This document shows positions 44,439 through 52,503 of a stretch of 64,000 bases of DNA, piece after piece. The DNA is taken from positions 186,001 through 250,000 of the forward strand of contig NZ_QGTS01000009.1 of assembly GCF_003182475.1 (NCBI RefSeq). The letters run 5' to 3'. Below the pieces are notes generated by a model, which was not told the origin of the DNA, did not search any database, and saw nothing but the letters and a program-made list of their open reading frames with translations. Position numbers and translations under genes: made by a program. Position 1 is the first letter of the stretch. Every line of letters starts with the position of its first letter. This stretch comes from Mangrovibacter plantisponsor (GTDB taxonomy: Bacteria; Pseudomonadota; Gammaproteobacteria; Enterobacterales; Enterobacteriaceae).

Positions 44439-44447
44439 GTTGCACGA

Positions 44448-45149
44448 ATGAAAACACCTGAATTGCCATGTATTAAGTGTCAAAACTGCACTTTTTCACA
44501 AATATGTGAAGACTATCTGTTTGAACAGCCTTTGGATTTCTTTATTGCCAGTCTGCAACGTAAAGTAGAAATAAAAATGGGTAGTAATCTGTTCAGTATT
44601 GGCGAGCCAGTTAATCACCTGATAGCACTACGTAGTGGTACAGTGAATATCTATGGCGAAAATAATAAACTGGTGAGTGTGATATCCCCTGGTATGTTGG
44701 TCAATAGCGAAGATGTTCATACTGGTGTATATCAATCCCAGGCCATTGCCGCTACCCCTGTCAGTCTCTGCGTTCTTGACTATTCACGCTTGTATGGTTT
44801 GTCGCAAATCACCACAGGTGTTTTTTCACATATGGTCCATATTCTTTCTGAAAGCAGTTGTGATAAATCAAAATTTATTCATGTATTATCTCAACCCGAT
44901 GCGGCTCGCAAGGTTGCCAGTTTGTTATTATTACTTCGCCTGCGAAATGTGAAAGTCGAATTTCTTGCGGATACCTTGTTACTGCCATTAAAACATAAAG
45001 AGTTGGCTGGTATGTTGGGATTGTCACCAGTTACGTTACGAAGAACATTAAACTTGTTAGAACAAAATGGTGTTATTAAACTGGAAAAACGGCAGGTGAT
45101 TATCAATGATGTTCACTATCTGGAAAGTTTATTAGTAAGTGATGAGTAA
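44448..45149 (+). CDS. FNR-like iron-sulfur regulator (CRP/FNR family)
   Basis: The 233-residue protein has N-terminal cysteines Cys8, Cys11, Cys14 and Cys20; C11-x2-C14-x5-C20 plus the internal Cys108 (VSLCVLDY) match exactly the four cluster ligands of FNR. A cyclic-nucleotide-binding-like beta-roll follows, then a helix-turn-helix (about 176-207, HKELAGMLGLSPVTLRRTLN). It should sense oxygen or nitric oxide through a [4Fe-4S] cluster. The recognition helix differs from true FNR (SPVTLRRTL against SRETVGRLL), so it binds a different site. It may regulate the surface genes beside it. Confidence 0.82.
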   Translation: MKTPELPCIKCQNCTFSQICEDYLFEQPLDFFIASLQRKVEIKMGSNLFSIGEPVNHLIALRSGTVNIYGENNKLVSVISPGMLVNSEDVHTGVYQSQAIAATPVSLCVLDYSRLYGLSQITTGVFSHMVHILSESSCDKSKFIHVLSQPDAARKVASLLLLLRLRNVKVEFLADTLLLPLKHKELAGMLGLSPVTLRRTLNLLEQNGVIKLEKRQVIINDVHYLESLLVSDE

Positions 45150-45566
45150 CTTACGGTGAAGAACAAAAATTTTGGAGCGAAATTGACATGATTATTATGA
45201 ATAAAAAGGCAAATTATCCTGCCTTTTTCTCGCATATTTTTTCTTACCAATAAGTTATGAGTAACTGCTCATTGCTAATATAGAAAAAATGATGTTATTT
45301 ATAAATAGAAATATCTGTGAAAATAAATTTCATATGACAAAAACAGCTGGGTAAATATTAAATATTTGTTTGCGGGGTGATAATTTTTATCTTGTCAATA
45401 GTATTATTTTTTAATGTTCTTCATTTTTACTATCTTTAGTTTATATTTCTATTAAAGCGTTTTTCACCATGGGATGGGGCTGGTGTGATTTATAGTGTGA
45501 TATAAACGAGAGGGAATTACAGTACGGTATTAATGCGCCATACAAACTGGCTATGTGTCTTAATTA
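45150..45566. other. Spacer after FNR-like gene
   Basis: About 400 AT-rich bases. A terminator sits at 45203-45228; the rest shows no gene that I can support. The base composition changes to GC-rich at about 45560, where satellite-like sequence begins. Confidence 0.45.
45203..45228 (+). terminator. Terminator of the FNR-like gene
   Basis: Stem AAAAAGGCA / TGCCTTTTT with an 8-base loop. Confidence 0.8.
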
Positions 45567-45791
45567 TTGAGCGCGTTTTACTGGCGAGAACGACCAGAGA
45601 GAAGTGTCTTTCAGGTCACAACATCTGTAGTCAGCTACGGTTCTGCGTACTGGGTTCCAAATAAAAACAGTGCGTTAGCCTGCCGGGTAAAATCCCTTGC
45701 GGTGCTGTGTGCTCAACGGTATCTTTGCCCGGCACCTGCAAAATCAGGTGCCGGGATTAGCCTCCTGAAAATTGTTACAGGCGACACATGA
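45567..45791 (+). CDS. Possible small protein of P4-satellite type
   Basis: A 74-codon frame opens with TTG (no ATG) and ends in TGA that overlaps the ATG of the next small frame. The sequence (FYWRERPERSVFQVTTSVVS) resembles small frames I recall from P4-like satellites. Coding status is uncertain; it could be structured leader RNA. Confidence 0.3.
   Translation: MSAFYWRERPERSVFQVTTSVVSYGSAYWVPNKNSALACRVKSLAVLCAQRYLCPAPAKSGAGISLLKIVTGDT
45728..45755. ncRNA. Stem-loop in satellite leader region
   Basis: Perfect 11-bp stem CCCGGCACCTG / CAGGTGCCGGG with a 6-base loop. Downstream copies of GTTACAGG and its complement (45775, 45877, 45955) and a second dyad (TTCTGCCAC/GTGGCAGAA) make the 45.7-46.0 kb leader highly structured, reminiscent of the cI RNA region of P4. 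Confidence 0.4.
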
Positions 45792-45922
45792 CGCGCGTTG
45801 CGTCTCCTGTGTGTCGTGCGCACGGCTACACCTCAATGGCGGGCCGGGCGGGGGCATCGCAAGATGCGCCGGTTTCCTGTAACACCGGTAAGGCTAACCC
45901 TGCCCGGTTCTGCCACCAGTGA
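45788..45922 (+). CDS. Icd-like/P4 leader small protein
   Basis: A 44-codon frame (MTRVASPVCRAHGYTSMAGR, then AGASQDAPVSCNTG...) carries the ASPVCRAHGYTSMAGRAGAS motif often seen upstream of Icd-like genes in P4-type satellites. It starts inside the stop of the preceding small frame (ATGA). It may be a leader peptide rather than a stable protein. Confidence 0.4.
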   Translation: MTRVASPVCRAHGYTSMAGRAGASQDAPVSCNTGKANPARFCHQ

Positions 45923-45973
45923 GATTAGCCTCTCCTGTGGCAGAAGAATGAAACGTTACAGGAGGATGCCTTT

Positions 45974-46456
45974 ATGGCTACGACCACTACCCAGACTCAC
46001 CCGTTATTTGCCTTTCCCCTGAGTTCCATAACTGATTTTACTGAGCTGGCGAGCTACTGTGAAAATATTGCCGATGCTTTGCATGAAACACACGACACCA
46101 CGTTAAAAATGGCACTGTGTGGGCGTCTTAATACTTGCCTGGCGGTGTTACAGCCTGCGCTGCTGGATCCGGTACCGGAACATCTTGTGGAAAGCCTGAC
46201 AGTAGACACTCTCCCGGCGGTTTCCCCACAATTAGCTCCAGACTGTACTGCGCTCTGCAGCTACGGCATGGCGCTGGCACAAACGCTGATGCAGCAAGGG
46301 CTTCCCCCGGAAACGGAGCAGCAACTAACGGGGTTGCTGTCGGAGTTAATTAATTACTTTGCCGCAGAAATGAAAGCGCCACGCTGGCTGCGTACTGAAC
46401 AAGGTGTGGTGGATATTGAACCGGCTGTTTACTGGCAGAGTGGTGTGCTGCCGTAA
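45974..46456 (+). CDS. Uncharacterised protein of satellite-like locus
   Basis: A 160-residue protein with a strong ribosome-binding site (CAGGAGG) before ATG 45974. It is helical and acidic, with segments ITDFTELASYCENIADALHE and CTALCSYGMALAQTLMQQG, and has no motif that I can name. It is directly preceded by P4-like leader frames, so it is probably a satellite cargo gene. Followed by a terminator. Confidence 0.6.
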   Translation: MATTTTQTHPLFAFPLSSITDFTELASYCENIADALHETHDTTLKMALCGRLNTCLAVLQPALLDPVPEHLVESLTVDTLPAVSPQLAPDCTALCSYGMALAQTLMQQGLPPETEQQLTGLLSELINYFAAEMKAPRWLRTEQGVVDIEPAVYWQSGVLP

Positions 46457-46470
46457 CAGCAAAAAATAAC

Positions 46471-46496
46471 AACCCGCCTTTGTTGTAGGGCGGGTT
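46471..46496 (+). terminator. Terminator of the satellite-like gene
   Basis: Stem AACCCGCC / GGCGGGTT with a 10-base loop, then TATT. Confidence 0.75.
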
Positions 46497-46673
46497 TATT
46501 CATTTCAGCTAGTTAGTTATGTTAAAAATGTTCTGTAATCAGCATGAGTACGGCCCGTTGCGAGTGCTCAGGTTCAAAAGACTGCAATGGGTTAATGCGA
46601 TACCATGGCAATAATTATAGTGTGATATATTTTGTTGAGTTATGCAGCACTAAGCCCATTTTGAGGAGTTGGC

Positions 46674-47438
46674 GTGACAGATTATGATGCTTTCCCTGAG
46701 CAAAGGCAGGCCCGGATTCAGGAAATACTGGCAAAAACAGGCCGGGTAATTGGAACAGACCTGGCCCGCGACATGGGGGTATCAGAGCATACTATTCGCA
46801 GAGACTTGCAGCAGATGGCCAGAAAGGGCCTGTGCAAAAAGGTTTATGGCGGAGCGATAAGTGAATTTAAGCAATCTGCTATCTTTGATGTTCGGGCGGC
46901 TGATAACGTTGAAGAAAAATCGTGTCTGGCCCGTAAATGCGCGCAGCTCATTAGAGAAAATACCTGCATCTTCCTCGATGCCGGCTCCACATATCTGGCT
47001 ATGGTGGAATACATTCCAGAAGATATGGAAATCACTATCGTAACGAATTCCCCTCAAATAGCTGCAGCATTAAGCAGCCGCGCCAAAGGTGAATTGATAT
47101 TACTCGGGGGGAAGGTTAATCACCTGACTGGCAGTACACTGGGTTCTGATACGGTAAATCAGGTTCGGGAAATGCTCTTCGACCAAACGTTTATTGGGGT
47201 TTGTGGCCTGGATTCTCAAGTTGGCCTGAGCGCGGTCTACTACGAAGATGCTTGTTTCAAAAAGGAAATACTGAGCCAAAGTAATGAAGTTGTCGCTGCG
47301 GTAACACAAGATAAAATGTCAAAGGTCGCCCGCTACAAGGTTGCACAGTGCGATGATATCGACATCATTATTGTGAGCCAGGATACGAATGTCAGTGGTT
47401 TTGAAAACCTGAATATGCACATTGAACGAGCGTCTTAA
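46674..47438 (+). CDS. DeoR-family transcriptional repressor
   Basis: The start is GTG 46674 behind GAGGAG; 254 residues. The N-terminal helix-turn-helix (GTDLARDMGVSEHTIRRDLQ) is followed by the DeoR sensor domain (FLDAGSTYLAMVEYIP, LLGGKVNHLTGSTLG). DeoR regulators respond to sugar phosphates. It is convergent with the HAD gene and beside MFS and phosphatase genes, the likely regulon. Confidence 0.88.
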   Translation: MTDYDAFPEQRQARIQEILAKTGRVIGTDLARDMGVSEHTIRRDLQQMARKGLCKKVYGGAISEFKQSAIFDVRAADNVEEKSCLARKCAQLIRENTCIFLDAGSTYLAMVEYIPEDMEITIVTNSPQIAAALSSRAKGELILLGGKVNHLTGSTLGSDTVNQVREMLFDQTFIGVCGLDSQVGLSAVYYEDACFKKEILSQSNEVVAAVTQDKMSKVARYKVAQCDDIDIIIVSQDTNVSGFENLNMHIERAS

Positions 47439-47450
47439 CGGGTAAAATCA

Positions 47451-47480
47451 CAGGGAAACGGAGCAACCTCTATTTCCCTG
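47451..47480. terminator. Shared terminator of convergent DeoR and HAD genes
   Basis: Arms CAGGGAAA / TTTCCCTG around a 14-base loop between convergent stops. Confidence 0.55.
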
Positions 47481-47488
47481 CATTGTGT

Positions 47489-48289
47489 TCAGGATTGCAG
47501 TCTCAGGATCCGTATGATCGTTTCCTGAACGGCATTTTCGTCATTTGTCCCGGTAACAAATTGTGCAGCGGCTTTGGTCTCTTCGAACGCGTTTTGCATT
47601 GCAAAGCTATATTCAGCTTCAGCTAAAAGCTCCAGGTCGTTATAACCATCGCCAAATGCCATAGTTTCAGCACGAGTGGCATTAAGGATCTCTTGCAGCC
47701 TTTTCACTGTAGTGCCTTTATGTACGCCGTAATCAGCAATATCAATCCAGGACGCCTCTGAAACAACAATGTAGACATCTTTCTCAAAGGGAGTCAAAAA
47801 AGGGCGAGTTTGCGCACATGTTCCTGCTTCATCGTAAACAGTGATTTTAACAAAATCGCTGGTCACTGAGCTTAAGTTATCCGTCTGGATCATTGTGGTA
47901 TAAGACTTACGTACTTTTTCTTTCAGGTGCTGTGGGGTATCAGACCGGATCACCGCCCCTTCATTGGTGCAGGCAATAATGACATGGTGGGGGTTCGCCG
48001 CTTCAAGCGTTTTGATAATACTCAGTCCTGTCTCATTACGGATTAAGGACTGATAAAGATATTCACCGTTAAACTTAATACGTGTTGCGCTATCCCCGAC
48101 AATCCATAAATCTTTACTGTACTCGCCAAACAGTTCTTCCACTCTTTCACACTGTTTGCCAGTACAGGCAGCAAAGTGTACTTTTTTCTCTGCCATCAGA
48201 GCCCGGACACTGGCAAATCGTTCTCTGTCATAATCCCCCTGGCTGTTCAGGAATGTTCCATCCAAATCTGTGATGATCAGTTTAATCAT
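47489..48289 (-). CDS. Cof-type HAD-family phosphatase
   Basis: The ATG at 48289 (MIKLIITDLDGTFLNS) follows GTGGAG; 266 residues. The HAD catalytic DLDGT motif (Asp8, Asp10), a C2-type cap and the Mg-binding GDGYNDLELL motif are present. Such enzymes dephosphorylate sugar phosphates or cofactors. It has its own leader, about 310 bases after the MFS gene, and is probably part of the DeoR-controlled sugar-phosphate set. Confidence 0.87.
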   Translation of the reverse strand: MIKLIITDLDGTFLNSQGDYDRERFASVRALMAEKKVHFAACTGKQCERVEELFGEYSKDLWIVGDSATRIKFNGEYLYQSLIRNETGLSIIKTLEAANPHHVIIACTNEGAVIRSDTPQHLKEKVRKSYTTMIQTDNLSSVTSDFVKITVYDEAGTCAQTRPFLTPFEKDVYIVVSEASWIDIADYGVHKGTTVKRLQEILNATRAETMAFGDGYNDLELLAEAEYSFAMQNAFEETKAAAQFVTGTNDENAVQETIIRILRLQS

Positions 48290-48597
48290 TTCTCCACCTG
48301 AATCGTTAAGTTTGCACCTACTCCTGATCGCTCCACACATGGTTTACCCTCTCGATTTTTCATTTGGAAGCATCCATTACTGGCAACCAGGTATCTGCTG
48401 TACGCTAACAGCTTATGCTCGATTATGCAATATTGTGATTGTTTGTGTTAGTTTTGCCAGGGGCTTTGTGGTTGCCTTCTCTGACATCGGGCATGGGTTG
48501 CCAGCATTTCTCACAGCAGTAAATGAATATTCCCTGCATAAGTGATGACTTATGCAGGGAATATAAGATTATTTATTTAATAGCCATGAAAGCGAGT
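48290..48597. other. Spacer with terminator and HAD promoter
   Basis: About 300 bases between the MFS and HAD genes. A strong hairpin lies at 48527-48564; the remainder should hold the HAD promoter. No gene seen. Confidence 0.5.
48527..48564 (-). terminator. Terminator after the MFS gene
   Basis: Perfect 17-bp stem (ATATTCCCTGCATAAGT and complement) with a 4-base loop, 33 bases beyond the MFS stop on the minus strand. Confidence 0.75.
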
Positions 48598-49761
48598 TTA
48601 TACCTGGGGAGTTGCTCGCAGAATGTTTTTTATCGCATACGACAGTATTGCTGCGCAGAGGATTAATGTAGTGATAAAAACAAAGCCATAGGTAATTGAG
48701 CTATGATGTGAAATATAGCCAATTATGGCAGGGCCAGCCAGAACACCAATATACCCGAGCGTTGTTACGGCAGGGACTGCAACCATTTGTGGCATGGTGG
48801 ATTGTTTGCCGATTTGGGAAAACATAACCGGCACAATATTGGAGCACCCGGCACCAATTAAGGAATAACCAATTAAAATGAGGGTAAATTCAATGCTGTG
48901 GATCACTAAGATAAACCCCAGGATTGCAACAGCAGTACCTGAAAGTACTACTTTGAATGCTCCCAGCTTTTCAATGACATAATCACCACTTAACCTTCCC
49001 GCTGTCATTGCTGCCGCGAATGCCGCAAACCCCAGACCACCCAGAGACTCAGAAATATTTATTTTTTCAACCAGATAAACTGCACTCCAGTCCAGTACGG
49101 TGCCTTCGGCCATAAAAATAATAAAGCAAATCAGGCCCAGGACCAGAACGATTCCTTTCGGGACAGCAAAAGCAGGCCCTTCCGCGGGGTTAGCATAGGG
49201 TAGTAGCTTGTGAACACTTATCATCAGTAAGAGAAAAACGGCCACGCACATGATAATTGTCGAAGTGATGGCAGTTAAACCTAAATGTAACAAGCCTGTC
49301 ATTGCGCCAGCTCCTGCAATACCACCAACACTGTACATGCCATGAAACCCGGACATTAATGATTTATCCGCTGATTTCTCAACCAGAATGGCCTGGACAT
49401 TCATTGCGCAGTCAGTGATTCCAATGCTGATGCCAAAAATCAGTAACCCTGCTCCCAGTAGTAAAGGGGAGGAAAGAAAAGACAAAAAGGGGACAGAAAT
49501 AATAATAACCAGCACTGCTGCAGTAATCACTTTTCTGCAACCATATCTGGATGTCAGCGCACCTGTAACAGGCATCGCGATCATCGCACCTAACCCGAGG
49601 CATAATAATAATGTCCCCAGTGAAGCATCATTAATATTAGTGTTACTTTTTGCATAAGGCACAAGAACAGCCCAGGTTGCAGTAACCAAACCAGCAATAA
49701 AGAATATAATTCGTGTAGATATTTTTTCGTTCATCTTCTCTATTCCAGACGGTGTCATCAT
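48598..49761 (-). CDS. MFS transporter, YbjJ-like
   Basis: The ATG at 49761 overlaps the upstream stop (ATGA); an ATG at 49734 (MNEKISTRIIFF) is also possible. The protein of 378-387 residues has twelve hydrophobic helices and the loop motif SRYGCRKVI of the major facilitator superfamily; the opening and glycine pattern resemble YbjJ. It forms an operon with the IMPase-like gene. The cargo is probably a sugar, polyol or related compound. Confidence 0.83.
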   Translation of the reverse strand: MMTPSGIEKMNEKISTRIIFFIAGLVTATWAVLVPYAKSNTNINDASLGTLLLCLGLGAMIAMPVTGALTSRYGCRKVITAAVLVIIISVPFLSFLSSPLLLGAGLLIFGISIGITDCAMNVQAILVEKSADKSLMSGFHGMYSVGGIAGAGAMTGLLHLGLTAITSTIIMCVAVFLLLMISVHKLLPYANPAEGPAFAVPKGIVLVLGLICFIIFMAEGTVLDWSAVYLVEKINISESLGGLGFAAFAAAMTAGRLSGDYVIEKLGAFKVVLSGTAVAILGFILVIHSIEFTLILIGYSLIGAGCSNIVPVMFSQIGKQSTMPQMVAVPAVTTLGYIGVLAGPAIIGYISHHSSITYGFVFITTLILCAAILSYAIKNILRATPQV

Positions 49762-50549
49762 GAATTAAGAATATTCAATACCTGCTCATGGAGTTGCTCA
49801 TTTGCACTCACTACAATCGCACCACCATTTTCAGCCCGTCTGCCATCAATAGTTGTAATGACACCTCCGGCATTTTCTATAATTGGTATAAATGCAACAA
49901 TGTCGTATGGCTGCAGAGAGTATTCTACGCAGATATCAATATGGCCGGCAGCCAGCATTGCCATTGCGTAGCACTCACCACCATAACGGGTCATGAGTAC
50001 CTGATTCTGTAATAAGTCGAATTTATTATTATGATAAAGTTTGACCGATTCGGGTGAGGTGGTATGCAGAATGGCCTGGTGAAGCTCTGCGTCCTGCCTT
50101 GTTTTCATTATTGAAGTGCCGAGTCGTCCTGAAAACCATGAGCATTTGCCATCAGACCAGAAACGGTCTCCGGTATAAGGCTGGCTCATCATTCCCATTA
50201 CTGCTTCACCATTTTCCAGCAACCCAACCAGACATCCCCATACAGGCAGGCCACACAGGAATGGGCGGGTACCATCAATCGGGTCTATGACCCACTTGTA
50301 CGTACTGCTCCCTGTATCGCCGAATTCTTCACCCATAATGGCATGCTCCGGAAAACGTTCGGAAATCATTCTCCTGATGATTATTTCAGTTTCCCGGTCA
50401 ATGTTTGTCACCGGATCGAACCTGAAACCTTCTTTAGGTTTGGTACTGATATCAATACAGTGAGACTTAAGATAACTGCTTAAGATTCGCTGTTCAGCTA
50501 TGTTCGCCAGTTCATGGAGAAAGTCTGATTCAGGTTTCTTTAGTGGCAT
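49758..50549 (-). CDS. Inositol-monophosphatase-like phosphatase
   Basis: The 263-residue protein has the Mg2+-dependent phosphatase signatures DPVTNIDRETE, GEE, WVIDPIDGTRPFLCGLP and the C-terminal YDIVAFIPIIENAGG. It matches the inositol/histidinol-phosphatase family (HisN/SuhB). Together with a transporter, HAD phosphatase and DeoR regulator it suggests uptake and dephosphorylation of a polyol or sugar phosphate. Exact substrate unknown. Confidence 0.88.
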   Translation of the reverse strand: MPLKKPESDFLHELANIAEQRILSSYLKSHCIDISTKPKEGFRFDPVTNIDRETEIIIRRMISERFPEHAIMGEEFGDTGSSTYKWVIDPIDGTRPFLCGLPVWGCLVGLLENGEAVMGMMSQPYTGDRFWSDGKCSWFSGRLGTSIMKTRQDAELHQAILHTTSPESVKLYHNNKFDLLQNQVLMTRYGGECYAMAMLAAGHIDICVEYSLQPYDIVAFIPIIENAGGVITTIDGRRAENGGAIVVSANEQLHEQVLNILNS

Positions 50550-51052
50550 TTCTCGCTCCTGTTGGGTAATTCTAAAGCTCGATTGTGTTAGTTTTGGCTG
50601 TGTTTGGCAATGATTTAGTGCTCGTTATATGTTTTTTGTGCTCGGTATGGGCTGTTTTTCACTGGCGGGTATGTCTAGGTCGTATTCGGATACGACAAGA
50701 ATGGGCAGGCTTACCAGGTTGTTCAGTAGTAATACTGGCCTGCTGGCAGGCTGAAAGAGAGGTGGCGTTTGTGGTCAGCGCTGGCAATCGCTGGGTAGGC
50801 TGTTTACGGCGAGTAATCGAACTAAGTTCGATGGAGAGCACGGTTTCAGAAAAGCAAAAACTCAGTGGCAGACTGGGTTCTTTGAAGAGTGGTGCTGGGC
50901 TACGGATGATTCAGGTGCCGGTGTAAGCACACCTGTTCCAGTTTCACGCACTTTTTTGAGATTTAGGGGTTTCCGCCATCAGCCGGTACTCTTCCGGCGT
51001 CAGGTTATTCAAGGATTCATGAGGCCAGTAGCTGCCTGGCCATCAAACGTTA
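50550..51052. other. Degenerate repeat and IS debris
   Basis: About 500 bases between the phosphatase and lipoprotein genes. The part at 50800-50905 is a degraded copy of the tRNA-Phe downstream region seen intact near 52056-52162 (TTTACGGCGAGTAATCGAAC, a TTCGATG block, a CTGGGTT terminator arm, GTGGTGC). It is followed by an IS3-family tail. Confidence 0.55.
50944..51046 (-). pseudogene. IS3-family transposase OrfB, C-terminal fragment
   Basis: Reading the minus strand gives WPHESLNNLTPEEYRLMAET followed by PKSQKSA and a stop, the typical end of an IS3-family OrfB. Everything upstream is missing. Confidence 0.75.
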
Positions 51053-51907
51053 CTACTTAAGCTCGAGAATTGAACTCATCATTATTTGATTGAGATTAAA
51101 CATAACTTTATAATAGAGAGTCACTTCCCCCCCATTCGTTTTAGGGTTGCGCCATTTCTCTCTGTTCTGTTTTTCAAACTCTTTCAGCAACTCTTTTTGT
51201 TCCCCTGCCGACTTAGCATGGATAAAGGCGGTATAAATTTTGGTGGCGTCATTCAGATTTGTCTGTAATTCGGGCGAATTAAAATGCGCGCTTATTTCAG
51301 GAGGCTGATAACGCGACTCAGTGATACGTATATGTTGACTGTAATCGGCAGAAGGAGAAAATTCATTGTTATAATAATGCTTAAAGTCCTGAATGCGATA
51401 AATTTTGGTTTTGTAATTTTGTTCAGATGTAGATGACATCGATGCAGGGAATGGCTCTGTCGGGTTCAGATCCCAATAATGGTAGGCATTGTCAATAAAG
51501 AGCTCACTCCCCAGATCGTCGAACGGGCCAGTAACCGTTTGCCCGTCAATAGAAAGGGTGTGTACGTCACTGCTTTCGCCGGCTGGTTGTACGCCTTTAG
51601 CCAGATATTTTTGTACCACATAAATATAACGCGTATGGGTCGGGTTGATGATACCGCTATTACCGGAGCGAGGCCAGGCGCCAAACACGCTGAATTTTAC
51701 CGTTTCACCATTCGCCAGTGTCAATGTATGTTGACCAGCGTCCAGTTTAATACTTTGTGATTCCTTTGCCGGAATCGTTATTTTTTGATCGTCGATCGAA
51801 ATTGCTAATGTTTGCCCGGTAGGGTTATCAATGAGAAATTCTTTATTTTCACCAAAACAGGCGGTCAATGCCATACAGGCACCCAGAAGAGTAATTCTTT
51901 TTAACAC
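51053..51907 (-). CDS. Uncharacterised lipoprotein
   Basis: The 284-residue protein has a lipoprotein signal peptide (MLKRITLLGACMALTAC, lipobox LTAC, Cys17) and then beta-rich sequence (FLIDNPTGQTLAISIDDQKI, SIKLDAGQHTLTLANGE) like a small sandwich domain, ending in a helical part. I do not recognise a family. The position between IS debris and tRNA remnants suggests island cargo. The stop at 51053 is seven bases from the IS remnant. Confidence 0.7.
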   Translation of the reverse strand: MLKRITLLGACMALTACFGENKEFLIDNPTGQTLAISIDDQKITIPAKESQSIKLDAGQHTLTLANGETVKFSVFGAWPRSGNSGIINPTHTRYIYVVQKYLAKGVQPAGESSDVHTLSIDGQTVTGPFDDLGSELFIDNAYHYWDLNPTEPFPASMSSTSEQNYKTKIYRIQDFKHYYNNEFSPSADYSQHIRITESRYQPPEISAHFNSPELQTNLNDATKIYTAFIHAKSAGEQKELLKEFEKQNREKWRNPKTNGGEVTLYYKVMFNLNQIMMSSILELK

Positions 51908-52011
51908 TTTCTTTCCTTAAACGTTAGATACGGGCTCATTGAATAACACCGGTTAAAGGTTAAAGGATAGTTACAGGGTAGTGAAATGGAATTTAGCTAC
52001 TTAATTTAGGG

Positions 52012-52078
52012 GGCGTTGAACAGCGCGCTTGTCGCGCTGGCCCCGAAGGGGTGCCCCGTTTACGGCGAATAATCGAAC
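52012..52078. repeat. 67-bp direct repeat, copy 1
   Basis: Starts GGCGTTGAACAGCGCGC and ends GGCGAATAATCGAAC. It is identical to the copy at 52175-52241 except for about four bases; the repeat period is 163 bp. The 3' end of copy 2 merges into tRNA-Phe sequence. Confidence 0.85.
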
Positions 52079-52110
52079 GGAGTTCGATGACGAGTCCGGC
52101 CTCAGAAAGC

Positions 52111-52134
52111 AAAAACCCAGCCATAGGCTGGGTT
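52111..52134 (-). terminator. tRNA-Phe-type terminator
   Basis: Stem AACCCAGCC / GGCTGGGTT with a 3-base loop, followed on the minus strand by TTTTTGC. It lies directly beyond the tRNA-Phe 3' fragment, as after enterobacterial phe tRNA genes. Confidence 0.7.
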
Positions 52135-52145
52135 CTCTGAATTAG

Positions 52146-52262
52146 TGGTGCCCGGACTCGGACTAACGCCTTGAGGCGTTGAACAGCGCGCCTGCCGCGC
52201 TGGCCCCGAAGGGGTGAGCCGTTTACGGCGAATAATCGAACCAAGGACACGGGGATTTTCAA
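52146..52262 (-). pseudogene. Interrupted tRNA-Phe 3' half (att-like remnant)
   Basis: On the minus strand, 52262-52234 matches tRNA-Phe(GAA) from the anticodon loop through the T-loop (TTGAAAATCCCCGTGTCC then TTGG), and 52162-52146 matches the T-arm and acceptor end with CCA (TCCGAGTCCGGGCACCA). The two pieces are separated by 71 bases containing repeat copy 2. The match stops inside the anticodon loop, the classical integrase crossover zone. It is not a functional tRNA. Confidence 0.8.
52175..52241. repeat. 67-bp direct repeat, copy 2
   Basis: Second copy of the 67-bp repeat; it interrupts the tRNA-Phe 3' remnant, and its last bases AATCGAAC are shared with the tRNA T-arm sequence. Confidence 0.85.
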
Positions 52263-52503
52263 AACTCGTGTCTGGTCTAATTTCGCTTAATCCATCTTAG
52301 GACTATGCCCATTGTTCGTGGGTAAGATCACTTACATCACAGCAAAACGGAACTCAATTTCAGCTTTTTACTGGTTAGTGATAAAGATTCTCACGTCACG
52401 CAGCATGCCTTTATGTCGTTGAAATACAAGTGTCTTTAATGAGTGTGAGTATAATGATACTGTATCAAAGGTTCTTCGAAATTTATCTCGACATAGAGGT
52501 TAC

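Larger units (their letters stand above)
51908..52503. other. tRNA-Phe attachment-site remnant and repeats
   Basis: About 600 bases with no protein gene. It holds two 67-bp direct repeats, pieces of the tRNA-Phe 3' half and its terminator (described separately). The remainder up to 52503 shows only the promoter for the membrane-protein gene. Confidence 0.6.

Noticed and set aside
52000-52262. 89-codon minus-strand frame over the tRNA-Phe remnant
   Set aside because: It is a chance frame across repeat and tRNA-derived DNA, not a protein gene.
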